Assembly (NCBI RefSeq): GCF_001976145.1
Contig: NZ_MOXD01000016.1
Coordinates: forward strand, 51-49,960
Length of the DNA: 49,910 nucleotides
Origin: Serratia oryzae
Lineage (GTDB): Bacteria; Pseudomonadota; Gammaproteobacteria; Enterobacterales; Enterobacteriaceae
Reading direction: 5' to 3'
Shown here piece by piece: positions 19,489 to 28,333 of this stretch. Under the pieces are notes generated by a model, which saw only the letters and a list, made by a program, of their open reading frames with translations, was not told where the DNA came from and made no database searches. The number at the start of each line of letters is the position of its first letter. The stretch's first letter is position 1. Both the position numbers and the translations under genes were made by a program.

Positions 19489-20580
19489 TCAGGCTTTTTT
19501 GATAAACGGACGCGTCATCAGCCCGATAGGGCCGTGGGCGTACCAGCGGCCAATCCCTTTGCTGCGGCGATCGCGCCCCAGCGACTGGGTAAGGCGATCG
19601 AGGATAATCGCCAGAATGACAATACCCACCCCACCGACGGCGGCCAGCCCCATATCCAGGCGGCCAATTCCGCGCAGCACCATCTGGCCCAAGCCACCGA
19701 CGGCAATCATCGAGGCGATCACCACCATCGACAGCGCCAGCATCAGCGTCTGGTTAACACCGGCCATAATGGTCGGCATCGCCAGCGGCAGTTGCACCTT
19801 AAACAGCAGCTGACGCGGGCTGGCACCGAAGGATTCTGCGGCTTCGATCAGATCTTCCGGTACCTGGTTGATGCCCAGAATGGTCAGGCGCACAATCGGC
19901 GGCAGCGCGAAGATAATGGTGACTACCACCCCAGGCACGTTACCGATACCGAACAGCATGACGATCGGCACCAGATAGACGAAGGCGGGCGTGGTCTGCA
20001 TGGCGTCGAGCAGCGGCCGTATCACCTTGGCGGCACGTTTGCTGCGTGCCAGCCAAATGCCCAACGGCAAGCCGATGAGGATGCAGAAAAACAGTGCGGT
20101 GAGCACCAGCGCCAGCGTGACCATGGCTTGCGACCAGGCACCGATCGCGCCGATGGCGACCAGCGACACCAGCGTTGCCACCCCCATCCCCAGGCTGGTG
20201 ATTTGCCAGGCGATCAGCGAGAACAGCACAATGGCGATTGGGGCTGGCATGTCCAACAGCAGTTGCTGGAAACCGCTAAGGATGAAATCTACCGGTACGC
20301 GAATACCCTGGAACAGCGGGCGGAAATGCAGCACCAGCCAGCCGATGCCTTCGGTGACCCACGAATCCAAGGGTATCCAGGTGTTATGGAAAGGGTCGAG
20401 CAGGTTAAAGTGTTCCGGCTGAACCGGAGCGCTGTTCAGCCAGTCGGCGCCCTGTGCGGTCTGGTTGACGGCATCATGAGCGGCCGGTGCGCTGCTTGAC
20501 CAGGGATCGCTGCTGGCGGCGGCGCTGGCATCGTTGACGGTTGTTGAGGCGGTTGCCCACGGATCCTGTTGATTACTCAT
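19489..20580 (-). CDS. proW: Glycine betaine/proline betaine ABC permease ProW
   Basis: Inner-membrane permease of ProU. At 363 residues (E. coli 354) it has the long N-terminal extension rich in Ala/Ser/Asp, then helices and a BPD_transp_1 domain with the coupling-loop signature [20 protein letters not shown]. The start overlaps the end of proV by 8 bases, so translation is coupled. The stop codon lies inside the target duplication of the miniature element at 19367-19478, whose insertion preserved the reading frame end. Confidence 0.96.
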   Translation of the reverse strand: MSNQQDPWATASTTVNDASAAASSDPWSSSAPAAHDAVNQTAQGADWLNSAPVQPEHFNLLDPFHNTWIPLDSWVTEGIGWLVLHFRPLFQGIRVPVDFILSGFQQLLLDMPAPIAIVLFSLIAWQITSLGMGVATLVSLVAIGAIGAWSQAMVTLALVLTALFFCILIGLPLGIWLARSKRAAKVIRPLLDAMQTTPAFVYLVPIVMLFGIGNVPGVVVTIIFALPPIVRLTILGINQVPEDLIEAAESFGASPRQLLFKVQLPLAMPTIMAGVNQTLMLALSMVVIASMIAVGGLGQMVLRGIGRLDMGLAAVGGVGIVILAIILDRLTQSLGRDRRSKGIGRWYAHGPIGLMTRPFIKKA

Positions 20581-21775
20581 TCGTTGGGCCCTCTTTGTCT
20601 AAGGCCTGCAACAGCATGGCCTTGGAAATGATTCCGATATAGTTGTTATTTTCCCCTACCACCGGCACGGCACAGGGGGCTTGCGCTACCAGTGAGATCA
20701 ACTCACTCAGCGGCATATCCGCAGGCACGGGGAACGGGGTATCCAGCAGCGCATCGTCCAGCGTTTGCTTGGCCGCCAGCGCTTGCTTGAGCGAGTCTAT
20801 CGACACCACGCCGATAAATTTCTCACCGCGTTCAACCACATAACCATAGTCACGGTCTTCCTCGCGCAGCAGCTGCAGCGCCGAGCGCGGGCCGAAACCG
20901 GGGGTTTTACGGATCAGCGTAACCGGGCGGCGTTGGGCAATATCTTTGGCGCTGAAAACGTGGCTGATATCCACGCCGCGGAAGAACGTGCGCACGTAAT
21001 CATTGGCCGGATTATTTAATATTTCATCCGGTGTTCCCACCTGAATCACTTCGCCGCCTTGCATAATGGCAATACGATCGCCAATACGCATGGCTTCATC
21101 CAGATCGTGGGAAATAAACACGATAGTACGCTGATGTTTAGCCTGTAATTTGACGAGTTCATCCTGCATTTCGGCACGAATTAACGGATCAAGGGCAGAG
21201 AAGGCCTCATCCATTAACAATATATCCGGGTTATTCGCCAGCGCGCGGGCTAATCCCACTCGCTGGCGCATCCCACCAGAGAGTTCATCAGGATAAGCGT
21301 GGGCATAATTTTCCAGCCCAACCTGATGCAAGGCATCCAGTGCTTTTTCCTGACGTTCCTGTAACGGTATTCCCGCTAATTCCATGCCGAAAGCGGTATT
21401 ATTTAATACGTTCATATGCGGCATTAACGCGAATGATTGAAACACCATGCTGATCTTATTTCGCCGCACCGTACGCAGCGCAGTATCAGATATTTGGGCG
21501 ATATCTTCACCGTCAACCAACACCTGACCGCGCGTGGGTTCTATCAGACGATTGAGAAGGCGTACCAGGGTGGATTTACCGGAACCGGAAAGCCCCATGA
21601 TGACAAATATCTCGCCTTCTTCAATGGCCAGAGAGGCGTTCTTTACGCCCAATGATAACCCTGTTTTTTCCAGTAGCTGATCTTTTGTCAGGCCTCTTTT
21701 TATCAGCTTAAATGCCCGTTCCGGGTGCTCACCAAATATCTTATATAAATTCTTTACTTCGAGTTTAATTGCCAT
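20573..21775 (-). CDS. proV: Glycine betaine/proline betaine ABC ATPase ProV
   Basis: ATPase of the ProU importer. The ATG at 21775 ([18 protein letters not shown]) gives 400 residues, the E. coli length. It has a Walker [10 protein letters not shown], the ABC signature LSGGMRQRV, a Walker [13 protein letters not shown] and an H-loop FISHD. Two C-terminal CBS domains (about 280-400) are thought to sense ionic strength. It is first in proVWX. A P2-type promoter lies about 65 bases upstream. Confidence 0.97.
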   Translation of the reverse strand: MAIKLEVKNLYKIFGEHPERAFKLIKRGLTKDQLLEKTGLSLGVKNASLAIEEGEIFVIMGLSGSGKSTLVRLLNRLIEPTRGQVLVDGEDIAQISDTALRTVRRNKISMVFQSFALMPHMNVLNNTAFGMELAGIPLQERQEKALDALHQVGLENYAHAYPDELSGGMRQRVGLARALANNPDILLMDEAFSALDPLIRAEMQDELVKLQAKHQRTIVFISHDLDEAMRIGDRIAIMQGGEVIQVGTPDEILNNPANDYVRTFFRGVDISHVFSAKDIAQRRPVTLIRKTPGFGPRSALQLLREEDRDYGYVVERGEKFIGVVSIDSLKQALAAKQTLDDALLDTPFPVPADMPLSELISLVAQAPCAVPVVGENNNYIGIISKAMLLQALDKEGPTNE

Positions 21776-21839
21776 GCAAATATCGGTTTCCTGTGATGTA
21801 TTATCGAGCGATAAAAATTTCCTAATAGAAAATAAGAGT

Positions 21840-21874
21840 GCTACATACCCTAACATACTGACAATCTGAGACAA
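21840..21874 (-). promoter_or_regulatory. proU P2-type osmoregulated promoter
   Basis: On the minus strand TTGTCT (21874-21869) and TAGGGT (21852-21847) are separated by 16 bases reading CAGATTGTCAGTATGT. From memory, the E. coli proU P2 promoter has TTGCCT, a 16 bp spacer CAGATTCTCAGTATGT and TAGGGT, so this region is almost unchanged. The predicted start is about 65 bases before the proV ATG. Known biology: sigma-70 promoter, H-NS-repressed, induced by high osmolarity. Confidence 0.85.
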
Positions 21875-22085
21875 CCCTTAATGTTAATATAATGGTCGGT
21901 TGAGGGATTATGCGATGGGTTAATTAGGCTGTTTCAGGCGTATTGATAATGCCTAATTATGGGTGTATTTCGTGGATAATGAGTCTCTGTAATCGATGGA
22001 TAATATGGGTCAATTAATGCACGCAGAATAAGGCTATGCGCGCATTAATGATTAACTGAAAATCCGGCGGATTGACCGCCGGAAA
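21875..22085. other. AT-rich region between proU promoter and csqR
   Basis: Rest of the gap between proV and the end of the regulator gene. It is AT-rich with runs such as AATGTTAATATAATGG, consistent with an H-NS-silenced upstream element of proU. It also holds the 3' end of the leftward csqR transcript: GGCGGATTGACCGCC (22066-22080) can form a short hairpin. No gene seen. Confidence 0.5.
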
Positions 22086-22886
22086 TTAAAGCGTCGGTTC
22101 TTCGGCGGTGGCTGAGGTAACCACCAGTTCCACCTGCTGCTGTTGCAGCAGCGTTTCCAGCGGCAGCGGCGGTGGCGCATCGGTAAAGAGTGCCGTGACC
22201 AGGCGTGTATTGCCAATCTCTACCGCCGCTGAAGCATGGAATTTAGTGTGATCCGCCGCCAGCAGAATATGGCGTGAATGAGTCATCATCGCTTTCACTA
22301 TGCTGGACTCGTTAACATCAAATTCCAACAGATCGCCATTGGCCTCGATCGCCCCCACGCTGGTGATCAGATAATCGGCGCGAAAGCCTTCAACAAACGT
22401 TACCGCGCTGGGGCCGATAATGCCACCGTTGTTAGGCCGCAACGTGCCCCCCGGCACCATGACTTCAAACTCGGTATTTTTGTACAGAATATGCGCCACC
22501 CGCAGGCTATTGGTGATAATCCGCAGGTGGCTATGATTCATCAGCGCCCGGGCGATATGCTCAACCGTAGTGCCAATGGTGATAAATACCGTGGAGCGAT
22601 CGGGAATGTAATCGGCGATCGCCTCCGCAATGGCGATTTTTTCTTCGGTATAAGAGAGTTCGCGCTGCTCAAACGCGGTGTTGATCACGCTGGAGGCACG
22701 CCCAGCGCCGCCGTGATGGCGGGTGATTAACCCTTGTTCACTCAGCTTGCGGATATCGCGCCGTACCGTCTGGGTTGAAACCGCCAGCAACTGAGCCAGT
22801 TCGTCGATATTCATGTAGCCACGCTTGGCGACCAACTGAATCAGCTGATCGTGGCGCGGGTTGCCGGTAAGTTCAGTCAGACTCAT
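22086..22886 (-). CDS. csqR: DeoR-family regulator of the sulfoquinovose cluster
   Basis: Orthologue of E. coli YihW/CsqR (261 residues; here 266). The first ~60 residues are a DeoR helix-turn-helix (STQTVRRDIRKLSEQGLI) followed by the conserved RHHGGAGRASSV hinge. The rest is the DeoR sensor fold with ITNSLRVAHILY and the VTSVGAIEANGDLLEFDVNES site. Known role: represses the sulfoquinovose genes, relieved by pathway metabolites. It follows the kinase gene by 37 bases in the leftward arm. Confidence 0.93.
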   Translation of the reverse strand: MSLTELTGNPRHDQLIQLVAKRGYMNIDELAQLLAVSTQTVRRDIRKLSEQGLITRHHGGAGRASSVINTAFEQRELSYTEEKIAIAEAIADYIPDRSTVFITIGTTVEHIARALMNHSHLRIITNSLRVAHILYKNTEFEVMVPGGTLRPNNGGIIGPSAVTFVEGFRADYLITSVGAIEANGDLLEFDVNESSIVKAMMTHSRHILLAADHTKFHASAAVEIGNTRLVTALFTDAPPPLPLETLLQQQQVELVVTSATAEEPTL

Positions 22887-22923
22887 GTTTTGCTCTCTTG
22901 AATATTGTCATCAGTTGATCATT

Positions 22924-23820
22924 TTATACAAAACTGGCCAAGAAAGAGCCTGTTTGATCACAGTTGGGGATGCCTGCGCGCCCGCCTGGTCGGGTACACT
23001 TCAGCGCTGCAACTGCGTTGGCGTAGCGTACCGCCTGTGCGATATCCGGTTGTGAACCCAGTGCGACCGCCAGTGCACCGTGAAAAACGTCGCCAGCACC
23101 GGTAGTATCGACCACCTCGACCTTAAAGCCCGGCTGATGTTTTAGCTGGTCGTTTTCCAGCCAGAAACAACCCTGTTTCCCTTTTGTGACATAAATTTGT
23201 CCATTTTTGTCATTTTTTGCTAATCGTAATCCTTTTTCAACCTCAGTTTCTCCTGTCATGCGTGCTAATCCTGGTTCGGAAAAGGCGGCATGGTCGGCTA
23301 ACGCCACCAGCGGGCGGATATCCTGCGGCGTCACATCGGCATCCAGCAGCGTGGTCACTCCGGCACGGCGGGCCAGCGTAAAAGCCGCCAGTGCCCCCTG
23401 ATGCCAGCGTACGTCCGCCAACACCACGTCGTACTGGCTGAAATCGATCTCGCTCAACCAGCCGGCCTCTTCTGGCAGATCCGGGCTGGGGTGATTGATG
23501 ATGATCCGCTCACCCTGAGCATCCACCAGCACTGCCGACTGTGACGAACGCGCCTGCGGGTAACGGCGGGTGTAGCCGACGTTGACGCCATAGCTGGCTA
23601 ACTCAGCCAGCAACGTTTGCCCGGTGGCATCGTCACCAACGCGGCCAATGAAGTCGACCTTCGCCCCCAGTCTGGCCGCGGCAACGGCGGCGGTTGCCGC
23701 CGGGCCACCGCCGATTTCACGGTAGTCGTTGGCGACATATTTCCCGCCCCCTTGTGGCAGCTTTTCCACGTAATACAAACGGTCTTGCACCGTAATACCT
23801 ACACAGGCAATGCGAGTCAT
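22924..23820 (-). CDS. yihV: 6-deoxy-6-sulfofructose kinase YihV
   Basis: PfkB/ribokinase-family enzyme phosphorylating sulfofructose at O1 with ATP. The 298 residues match E. coli YihV in length and throughout in sequence. The N-terminal GGGPAATAAVAAARLG glycine motif and the C-terminal DTTGAGDVFHGAL anion hole with catalytic D244 are intact. K27, N109 and R138 are present; I recall these as sulfonate contacts in the E. coli kinase but could not check. It is divergent from yihU. Presence of a true YihV means the aldolase here must handle sulfofructose-1-phosphate. Confidence 0.93.
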   Translation of the reverse strand: MTRIACVGITVQDRLYYVEKLPQGGGKYVANDYREIGGGPAATAAVAAARLGAKVDFIGRVGDDATGQTLLAELASYGVNVGYTRRYPQARSSQSAVLVDAQGERIIINHPSPDLPEEAGWLSEIDFSQYDVVLADVRWHQGALAAFTLARRAGVTTLLDADVTPQDIRPLVALADHAAFSEPGLARMTGETEVEKGLRLAKNDKNGQIYVTKGKQGCFWLENDQLKHQPGFKVEVVDTTGAGDVFHGALAVALGSQPDIAQAVRYANAVAALKCTRPGGRAGIPNCDQTGSFLASFV

Positions 23821-24035
23821 GGTCTGGGTCCTCTGTTGTTGCCAAAACGGTTTGCGCCAAAAAGTGGCGGCCGATCACGATGCCACCATTTTAATTTTCT
23901 CAAATGTTAAAAGAGTGACGCATGTCAATTTTTTGACCATAAATTACAAATACGATCAAAAACAGACAAAAACAATCTGAATTGTGACGCATAAGTTGAC
24001 ACAAAGCGGACAACCGTAACAAACAGGAGAGAACC
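23821..24035. promoter_or_regulatory. Divergent control region of the sulfoquinovose cluster
   Basis: The 215 bases between yihV and yihU must hold promoters for both arms. Visible signals are two direct copies of GTGACGCAT (23915-23923 and 23984-23992, 69 bases apart), a palindrome GTCAA-tttt-TTGAC (23924-23937) directly abutting the first copy, and TTGACA at 23996-24001. These are candidate CsqR sites by position; no binding consensus was available to confirm them. The yihU ribosome-binding site AGGAGAG is obvious. Confidence 0.6.
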
Positions 24036-24926
24036 ATGGCACAGATCGCATTTATCGGGCTAGGGCAAATGGGAGCGCCGATGGCCAGCAACCTGATTAA
24101 GCAGGGCCACCGGTTGAGCGTTTTTGATATCAGCCCAGCGGCGGTCAGCGCTTTGGTGGCGCAGGGTGCAACGGCGGCGGCCAGCCCGGCGCAGGCGGCG
24201 CTGGATGCAGAGTTAGTGATCACCATGCTGCCAAATGGCGATCTGGTGCGTGAGGTGTTGTTCGGTGCCGAAGGGGTGTGCAGCACGCTATCGCCTGCGG
24301 CGCTGGTAATCGACATGTCCACCATTCACCCGCTACAAACCGACCGGCTGATCGCCGACATGCAGGCGCGCGGTTTCAGCCTGATGGACGCCCCGGTAGG
24401 GCGCACTTCCGATCACGCTCAGGCAGGCACCTTGCTGATCCTGGCCGGTGGCACCGCTGAGCAGGTACAGCGTGCTACGCCAGTGCTGATGGCGATGGGT
24501 TCGGAGTTGATCAACGCCGGTGGGCCGGGTATGGGCATCCGCGTGAAGCTGATCAACAACTACATGAGCATCGCGCTCAACGCGCTGTCGGCCGAAGCGG
24601 CGGTGCTGTGTGAAGCCTTAGGGCTGTCGTTCGACGTGGCGCTGCAAGTGATGAGCGGCACGCCAGCAGGCAAAGGGCATTTCACCACCACTTGGCCAAA
24701 CAAGGTGCTGAAGGGCGATCTCAGCCCGGCGTTCATGATCGACCTGGCGCACAAGGATTTAGGGATCGCGCTGGATGTCGCCAACCAGTTGCACGTTGCC
24801 ATGCCACTGGGCGCGGCGGCGCGCGAAGTTTACAGCCAGGCGCGCGCCAGCGGGCGCGGGCGTCAGGATTGGAGCGCCATTCTGGAGCAGGTTCGCGTGG
24901 CTTCCGGCCTGGCAGGCAAACATTAA
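24036..24926 (+). CDS. yihU: 3-sulfolactaldehyde reductase YihU
   Basis: NADH-dependent reductase turning sulfolactaldehyde into 2,3-dihydroxypropanesulfonate, the exported end product of sulfoglycolysis. It is a beta-hydroxyacid dehydrogenase of 296 residues with Rossmann motif GLGQMG (8-13), substrate strand DMSTIHP, and catalytic K171 in RVKLINN. Residues 122-125 read Gly-Arg-Thr-Ser where hydroxyisobutyrate dehydrogenases have Ser-Gly-Gly, a YihU feature; the arginine is suited to the sulfonate. It heads the rightward operon and is nearly colinear with E. coli YihU. Confidence 0.93.
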   Translation: MAQIAFIGLGQMGAPMASNLIKQGHRLSVFDISPAAVSALVAQGATAAASPAQAALDAELVITMLPNGDLVREVLFGAEGVCSTLSPAALVIDMSTIHPLQTDRLIADMQARGFSLMDAPVGRTSDHAQAGTLLILAGGTAEQVQRATPVLMAMGSELINAGGPGMGIRVKLINNYMSIALNALSAEAAVLCEALGLSFDVALQVMSGTPAGKGHFTTTWPNKVLKGDLSPAFMIDLAHKDLGIALDVANQLHVAMPLGAAAREVYSQARASGRGRQDWSAILEQVRVASGLAGKH

Positions 24927-24972
24927 TTGATAACGCAAGCGCCTGATATTCAGCGCGCACAGGGGAGAGAAA

Positions 24973-25836
24973 ATGCCTTATTTATCCGGTTACACCATGG
25001 TTCAGCACGCGTGGAAAAACGGCTACGCCATCGGTGCCTTTAGCGCCCATAACGCTGAAACCATTCGCGCCATTTTGCTGGCTGCCGAGCAGGAACAGGC
25101 GCCGATCATGATTCAGGTGGGCCAGAAAGTGATCAGCGTGATGGGCCTGGAGCCGATGAAAGCAATGATCGATGCCTTTATGCAGGATATTACCGTGCCG
25201 GTATGTATTCACCTCGATCACAGCCGCAGCTTTGCGCAAACCATGCAGGCGGTTCAGGCAGGGTTCCAGTCGGTGATGTTTGACGGATCGCATCTGTCGT
25301 TCGACGAAAACGTGCGTATCACCCGTGCGGTAGCGGATGTGGCCCACGCGTTGAATATCGGCGTGGAAGGGGAGATCGGCAAGATCGGCGGCACCGAAGA
25401 CGACATCTCGGTCGATGAAAAAGACGCCCTGATCACCAGCAGTGATGAAGCGCTGAAGTTTTCCGAACTTACCACTGTGGACTATCTGGCGGTGTCGATC
25501 GGCACCGCCCATGGCCTGTACAAGCAGGAACCTAAGCTGGCGTTTGACCGCCTGCATGAGATCCGCGAAATCGTCCGTAAGCCCATCGTGCTGCACGGCG
25601 GTTCCGGCGTGCCGGATGAGCAAATCCGTAAAGCGGTGGCGCTGGGCGTGGCCAAGATCAACGTGGATACCGAACTGCGTCAGGCTTTCACCCAAGGCGT
25701 GGCGGAAGTGCTGAACAAAGACCCGGAAGAGTTTGTGCTGGCGGTTTCGCTTGGGCATGGCCGCGACGTGATGAAAGAGAAAGTGGTGGAAAAAATTCGG
25801 CTGTTTGGCAGCAACGGCAAGGCTGCACAGTTTTAA
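24973..25836 (+). CDS. Class II (zinc) aldolase, predicted sulfofructose-1-phosphate aldolase
   Basis: Occupies the place of yihT after yihU but is unrelated to it. This is a 287-residue class II fructose/tagatose-bisphosphate aldolase of the KbaY/GatY type. Zinc ligands H83, H180 and H208 and the catalytic D82 (HLDHS) fall at the same numbers as in those enzymes; the DHAP phosphate loops GTAHGLY, LHGGSG and NVDTELR are intact. YihT is a class I Schiff-base enzyme. Predicted reaction: sulfofructose-1-phosphate to DHAP plus sulfolactaldehyde. The family is certain, the substrate is inferred from the operon. A 46-base gap follows yihU. Confidence 0.85.
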   Translation: MPYLSGYTMVQHAWKNGYAIGAFSAHNAETIRAILLAAEQEQAPIMIQVGQKVISVMGLEPMKAMIDAFMQDITVPVCIHLDHSRSFAQTMQAVQAGFQSVMFDGSHLSFDENVRITRAVADVAHALNIGVEGEIGKIGGTEDDISVDEKDALITSSDEALKFSELTTVDYLAVSIGTAHGLYKQEPKLAFDRLHEIREIVRKPIVLHGGSGVPDEQIRKAVALGVAKINVDTELRQAFTQGVAEVLNKDPEEFVLAVSLGHGRDVMKEKVVEKIRLFGSNGKAAQF

Positions 25837-25853
25837 ACCATTAGGGACAGACT

Positions 25854-26897
25854 ATGACAACCATTCAACGCCAGCATTTTGGTGAGCATCAAGGACAGGC
25901 GGTTTCCCTGTTCACGTTGAGCAACGCTAACGGCATGCGGCTGTGTGTGACCGATTACGGCTGCATCATCACCCAACTGTGGGTGCCGGATCGGCACGGC
26001 CAAGCAGCAGATATTGTGATGGGGTTTGACGATCTGGCCTCTTACCAGGCCGGGCACCCGTTCTTTGGCGCGATCGCCGGGCGCTGTGCCAACCGCATCG
26101 CCGGTGGGCGCTTCAAGCTTGACGGCCAGGAATATGTGTTAGCCACCAACGAACTGACCACCGGCCAGCATCTGCACGGCGGAGTGCGCGGCTTTGACAA
26201 GTATGTCTGGCAGGCGCAGGAAGACGGCGACGGCATTATTTTTAGCCGTACTTCTGCCGACGGCGAGGAAGGCTATCCGGGCAACCTGCAGGTGCGCCAC
26301 CGCATCGGCCTGACCGAAGACAACGTGATGACGTTCAGCTTTGAAGCGCAAACGGATAAGCCGACGTTGGTCAATCTGGTGAATCACAGCCATTACAACC
26401 TGCGCGGCCATACGCACCTGATCCACGATCAGCAGCTCAAGATCGAAGCGGATTTCATCACGCCGGTGGATGAAAGCACCATGCTGCCCACCGGCGAGAT
26501 CCGCCGCGTGGCGGGGACGGCGTTTGATTTCCGCAACGCCCGTCGTTTGGGGGATGCGATGCTGCACCGCCCGGCACAGGACTTTGATATGAACTACGTG
26601 CTCAAACCCGGCGACGGCGCGCTGCGCCCTGCGGCCAGCCTGATTTGCCCGCACAGCGGACGCGTGATGGAGGTACACACCTCGCTGCCGGGCATGCAGT
26701 TCTATAACGCCTTCAAGCTCTCCAATAAAGTCTGGAACGGCAAAGAAGGGCATCGTTATCAGGCGTTTTCCGGCATTTGCCTGGAAACGCAGGCCTTCCC
26801 CGACAGCATCCACCACGCCCACTTCAGCAACGTGGTGTTACGCCCAGGTGACAAGTATCTCAGCCGTACCGAGCACCGTTTCAGCACCTTGGCATAG
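25854..26897 (+). CDS. GalM-type aldose 1-epimerase, predicted sulfoquinovose mutarotase
   Basis: A 347-residue mutarotase with the galactose mutarotase motifs AGRCANRIAGG, HLHGG (H108), NHSHYNL (H178) and a C-terminal acid in ICLETQAFPD (E311). These match the catalytic His/His/Glu arrangement of GalM. E. coli YihR, the sulfoquinovose mutarotase, is shorter (about 308) and of a different subgroup. Predicted to interconvert alpha and beta sulfoquinovose after YihQ releases it. Starts 17 bases after the aldolase. Specificity is inferred only from context. Confidence 0.82.
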   Translation: MTTIQRQHFGEHQGQAVSLFTLSNANGMRLCVTDYGCIITQLWVPDRHGQAADIVMGFDDLASYQAGHPFFGAIAGRCANRIAGGRFKLDGQEYVLATNELTTGQHLHGGVRGFDKYVWQAQEDGDGIIFSRTSADGEEGYPGNLQVRHRIGLTEDNVMTFSFEAQTDKPTLVNLVNHSHYNLRGHTHLIHDQQLKIEADFITPVDESTMLPTGEIRRVAGTAFDFRNARRLGDAMLHRPAQDFDMNYVLKPGDGALRPAASLICPHSGRVMEVHTSLPGMQFYNAFKLSNKVWNGKEGHRYQAFSGICLETQAFPDSIHHAHFSNVVLRPGDKYLSRTEHRFSTLA

Positions 26898-26934
26898 CTC
26901 TTGATTAACTTCACCGATTACTGGAAGCAACATA

Positions 26935-28278
26935 ATGACAAATAAAGCAAAAGTCGGCGTGCTGGCGTTAGGCCGCAACACCTTTGACGTGCCGTATGCG
27001 CAGGAAATGCTGGCGCAGGCCTGGCAGGCGCTCAGTGGTATGGATATCGAACTGGTCGGGGAACCGATGCTGCAGTTTGATGCCGAATCGGCACTGAAGG
27101 CGCTACCCGCGCTCAAACAGGCCAATCTCGATCTGCTGCTGATCCTGCAGGTGACCTTTACCGATGCTTCGTTGACCACCGAAGTGGCGCGTGACTTCCC
27201 GGTGCCGACGGCGCTGTGGTCATTCCCCGAAGCGCGTACCGGTGGCCGTTTGCGCCTGAACTCGTTCTGTGGGGTGAATCTGGCCTGCCACGCGCTGAGC
27301 CGTGAAGCGATCAAGGTACAGACCCTGCACGGCCTGCCAAGCGATAGCCGTGTCATCAACGAATTGCAGCAACTGGCGCAGGCGGCGGCGATCGTCAAGC
27401 GCTTTAAGCAGGCCAAAGTGATGGTGATCGGCGAGCATCCGCTGGGTTTTGACGCCTGTAACTATAACCAGCAACAGTTGAAGCAGCACTTTGGCGTGGA
27501 AGTGACGCGCCAGCCGGTGCTGGAGTTTATCGACGAAGTGAAAGCGCTGCCGGACAGCGTGGCCGATGCGCCTTATGCCCGCCGCGCTAAAGACTTCCCT
27601 AATCTGGCAGAAATGGACCAGACCGCCACCCGCAAGACCCTCAAGGTGTATTCAGCCTTGCGGGAAAAGGCGCAGCGTGAAGGTTACACCGGCATTGCCG
27701 TACGCTGCTGGCCGGATTTCTTCACCGACTACGGCTGTGCCGCCTGCGGCGCGCTGGCGCTGATGAACGAAGACAAAGTGCCGTGCGGCTGTGAAGCTGA
27801 CATGTTTGGCGTGCTGTCTTCGCTGATGGCGCAGTGGGCTTCCGGCAATGCCGCATTCAATACCGATCTGGTGGATATCGATCCGCAGGATAACAGCGTG
27901 GTGTTCTGGCACTGCGGCCAGGCACCGATCGAAATGGCCGATCGCGATGGGCCGGTGCAGGCCACCATCCACTCCAACCGCAAGCTGCCGCTGCTGTCTG
28001 AATTTGCCCTCAAACCGGGGCGCATCACGCTGTGTCGCATTACCCAGGGTGAAGGCAAGCTGCGCCTGATGCTGGCCGGCGGCGAGATGATCAAGGCTCC
28101 GCTGGCGTTTTCCGGCACCGCCGGCACCGCACGGTTGGATGTGGATGCCGACACCTACCGCCAGCGCTTGATCGCCGCCGGGATGGAGCATCACACCTCG
28201 CTGGTGTACGGCGAACATCGCCCGCTGCTGCGCAAAGTGGCCGATCTGCTGGGGCTGGACGTGATTGAGCTGACCTAA
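26935..28278 (+). CDS. L-fucose isomerase-like protein, predicted sulfoquinovose isomerase
   Basis: A 447-residue member of the fucose/arabinose isomerase superfamily: N-terminal Rossmann-like lobes (KVGVLALGRNTFDV; DLLLILQVTFTD), a middle domain with VMVIGEHPLGFDACNY, the metal-site segment YTGIAVRCWPDFF...CGCEADMFGVLSS, and the C-terminal FucI-type barrel. It replaces YihS (AGE-family, alpha/alpha barrel, 413 residues), which is absent. Predicted reaction: sulfoquinovose to 6-deoxy-6-sulfofructose, metal-dependent. I recall fucose-isomerase-like SQ isomerases from other sulfoglycolytic pathways (SqvD/SftI names), unverified here. Confidence 0.8.
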   Translation: MTNKAKVGVLALGRNTFDVPYAQEMLAQAWQALSGMDIELVGEPMLQFDAESALKALPALKQANLDLLLILQVTFTDASLTTEVARDFPVPTALWSFPEARTGGRLRLNSFCGVNLACHALSREAIKVQTLHGLPSDSRVINELQQLAQAAAIVKRFKQAKVMVIGEHPLGFDACNYNQQQLKQHFGVEVTRQPVLEFIDEVKALPDSVADAPYARRAKDFPNLAEMDQTATRKTLKVYSALREKAQREGYTGIAVRCWPDFFTDYGCAACGALALMNEDKVPCGCEADMFGVLSSLMAQWASGNAAFNTDLVDIDPQDNSVVFWHCGQAPIEMADRDGPVQATIHSNRKLPLLSEFALKPGRITLCRITQGEGKLRLMLAGGEMIKAPLAFSGTAGTARLDVDADTYRQRLIAAGMEHHTSLVYGEHRPLLRKVADLLGLDVIELT

Positions 28279-28333
28279 GCGTGGCGCTAACGCTTTCGCA
28301 ATATACCGCATTTAACCTTTTGGAGAATTGAAC

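Noticed and set aside
19534-20499. Long open frame (321 codons) antisense to proW
   Set aside because: Same explanation: an overlap artefact rich in His/Gln/Asp with no start signal, on the opposite strand of a clear proW.
22924-23820. Kinase as a generic ribokinase or fructokinase
   Set aside because: It is colinear with YihV over the full length and sits divergent from yihU, so the sulfofructose kinase call is better.
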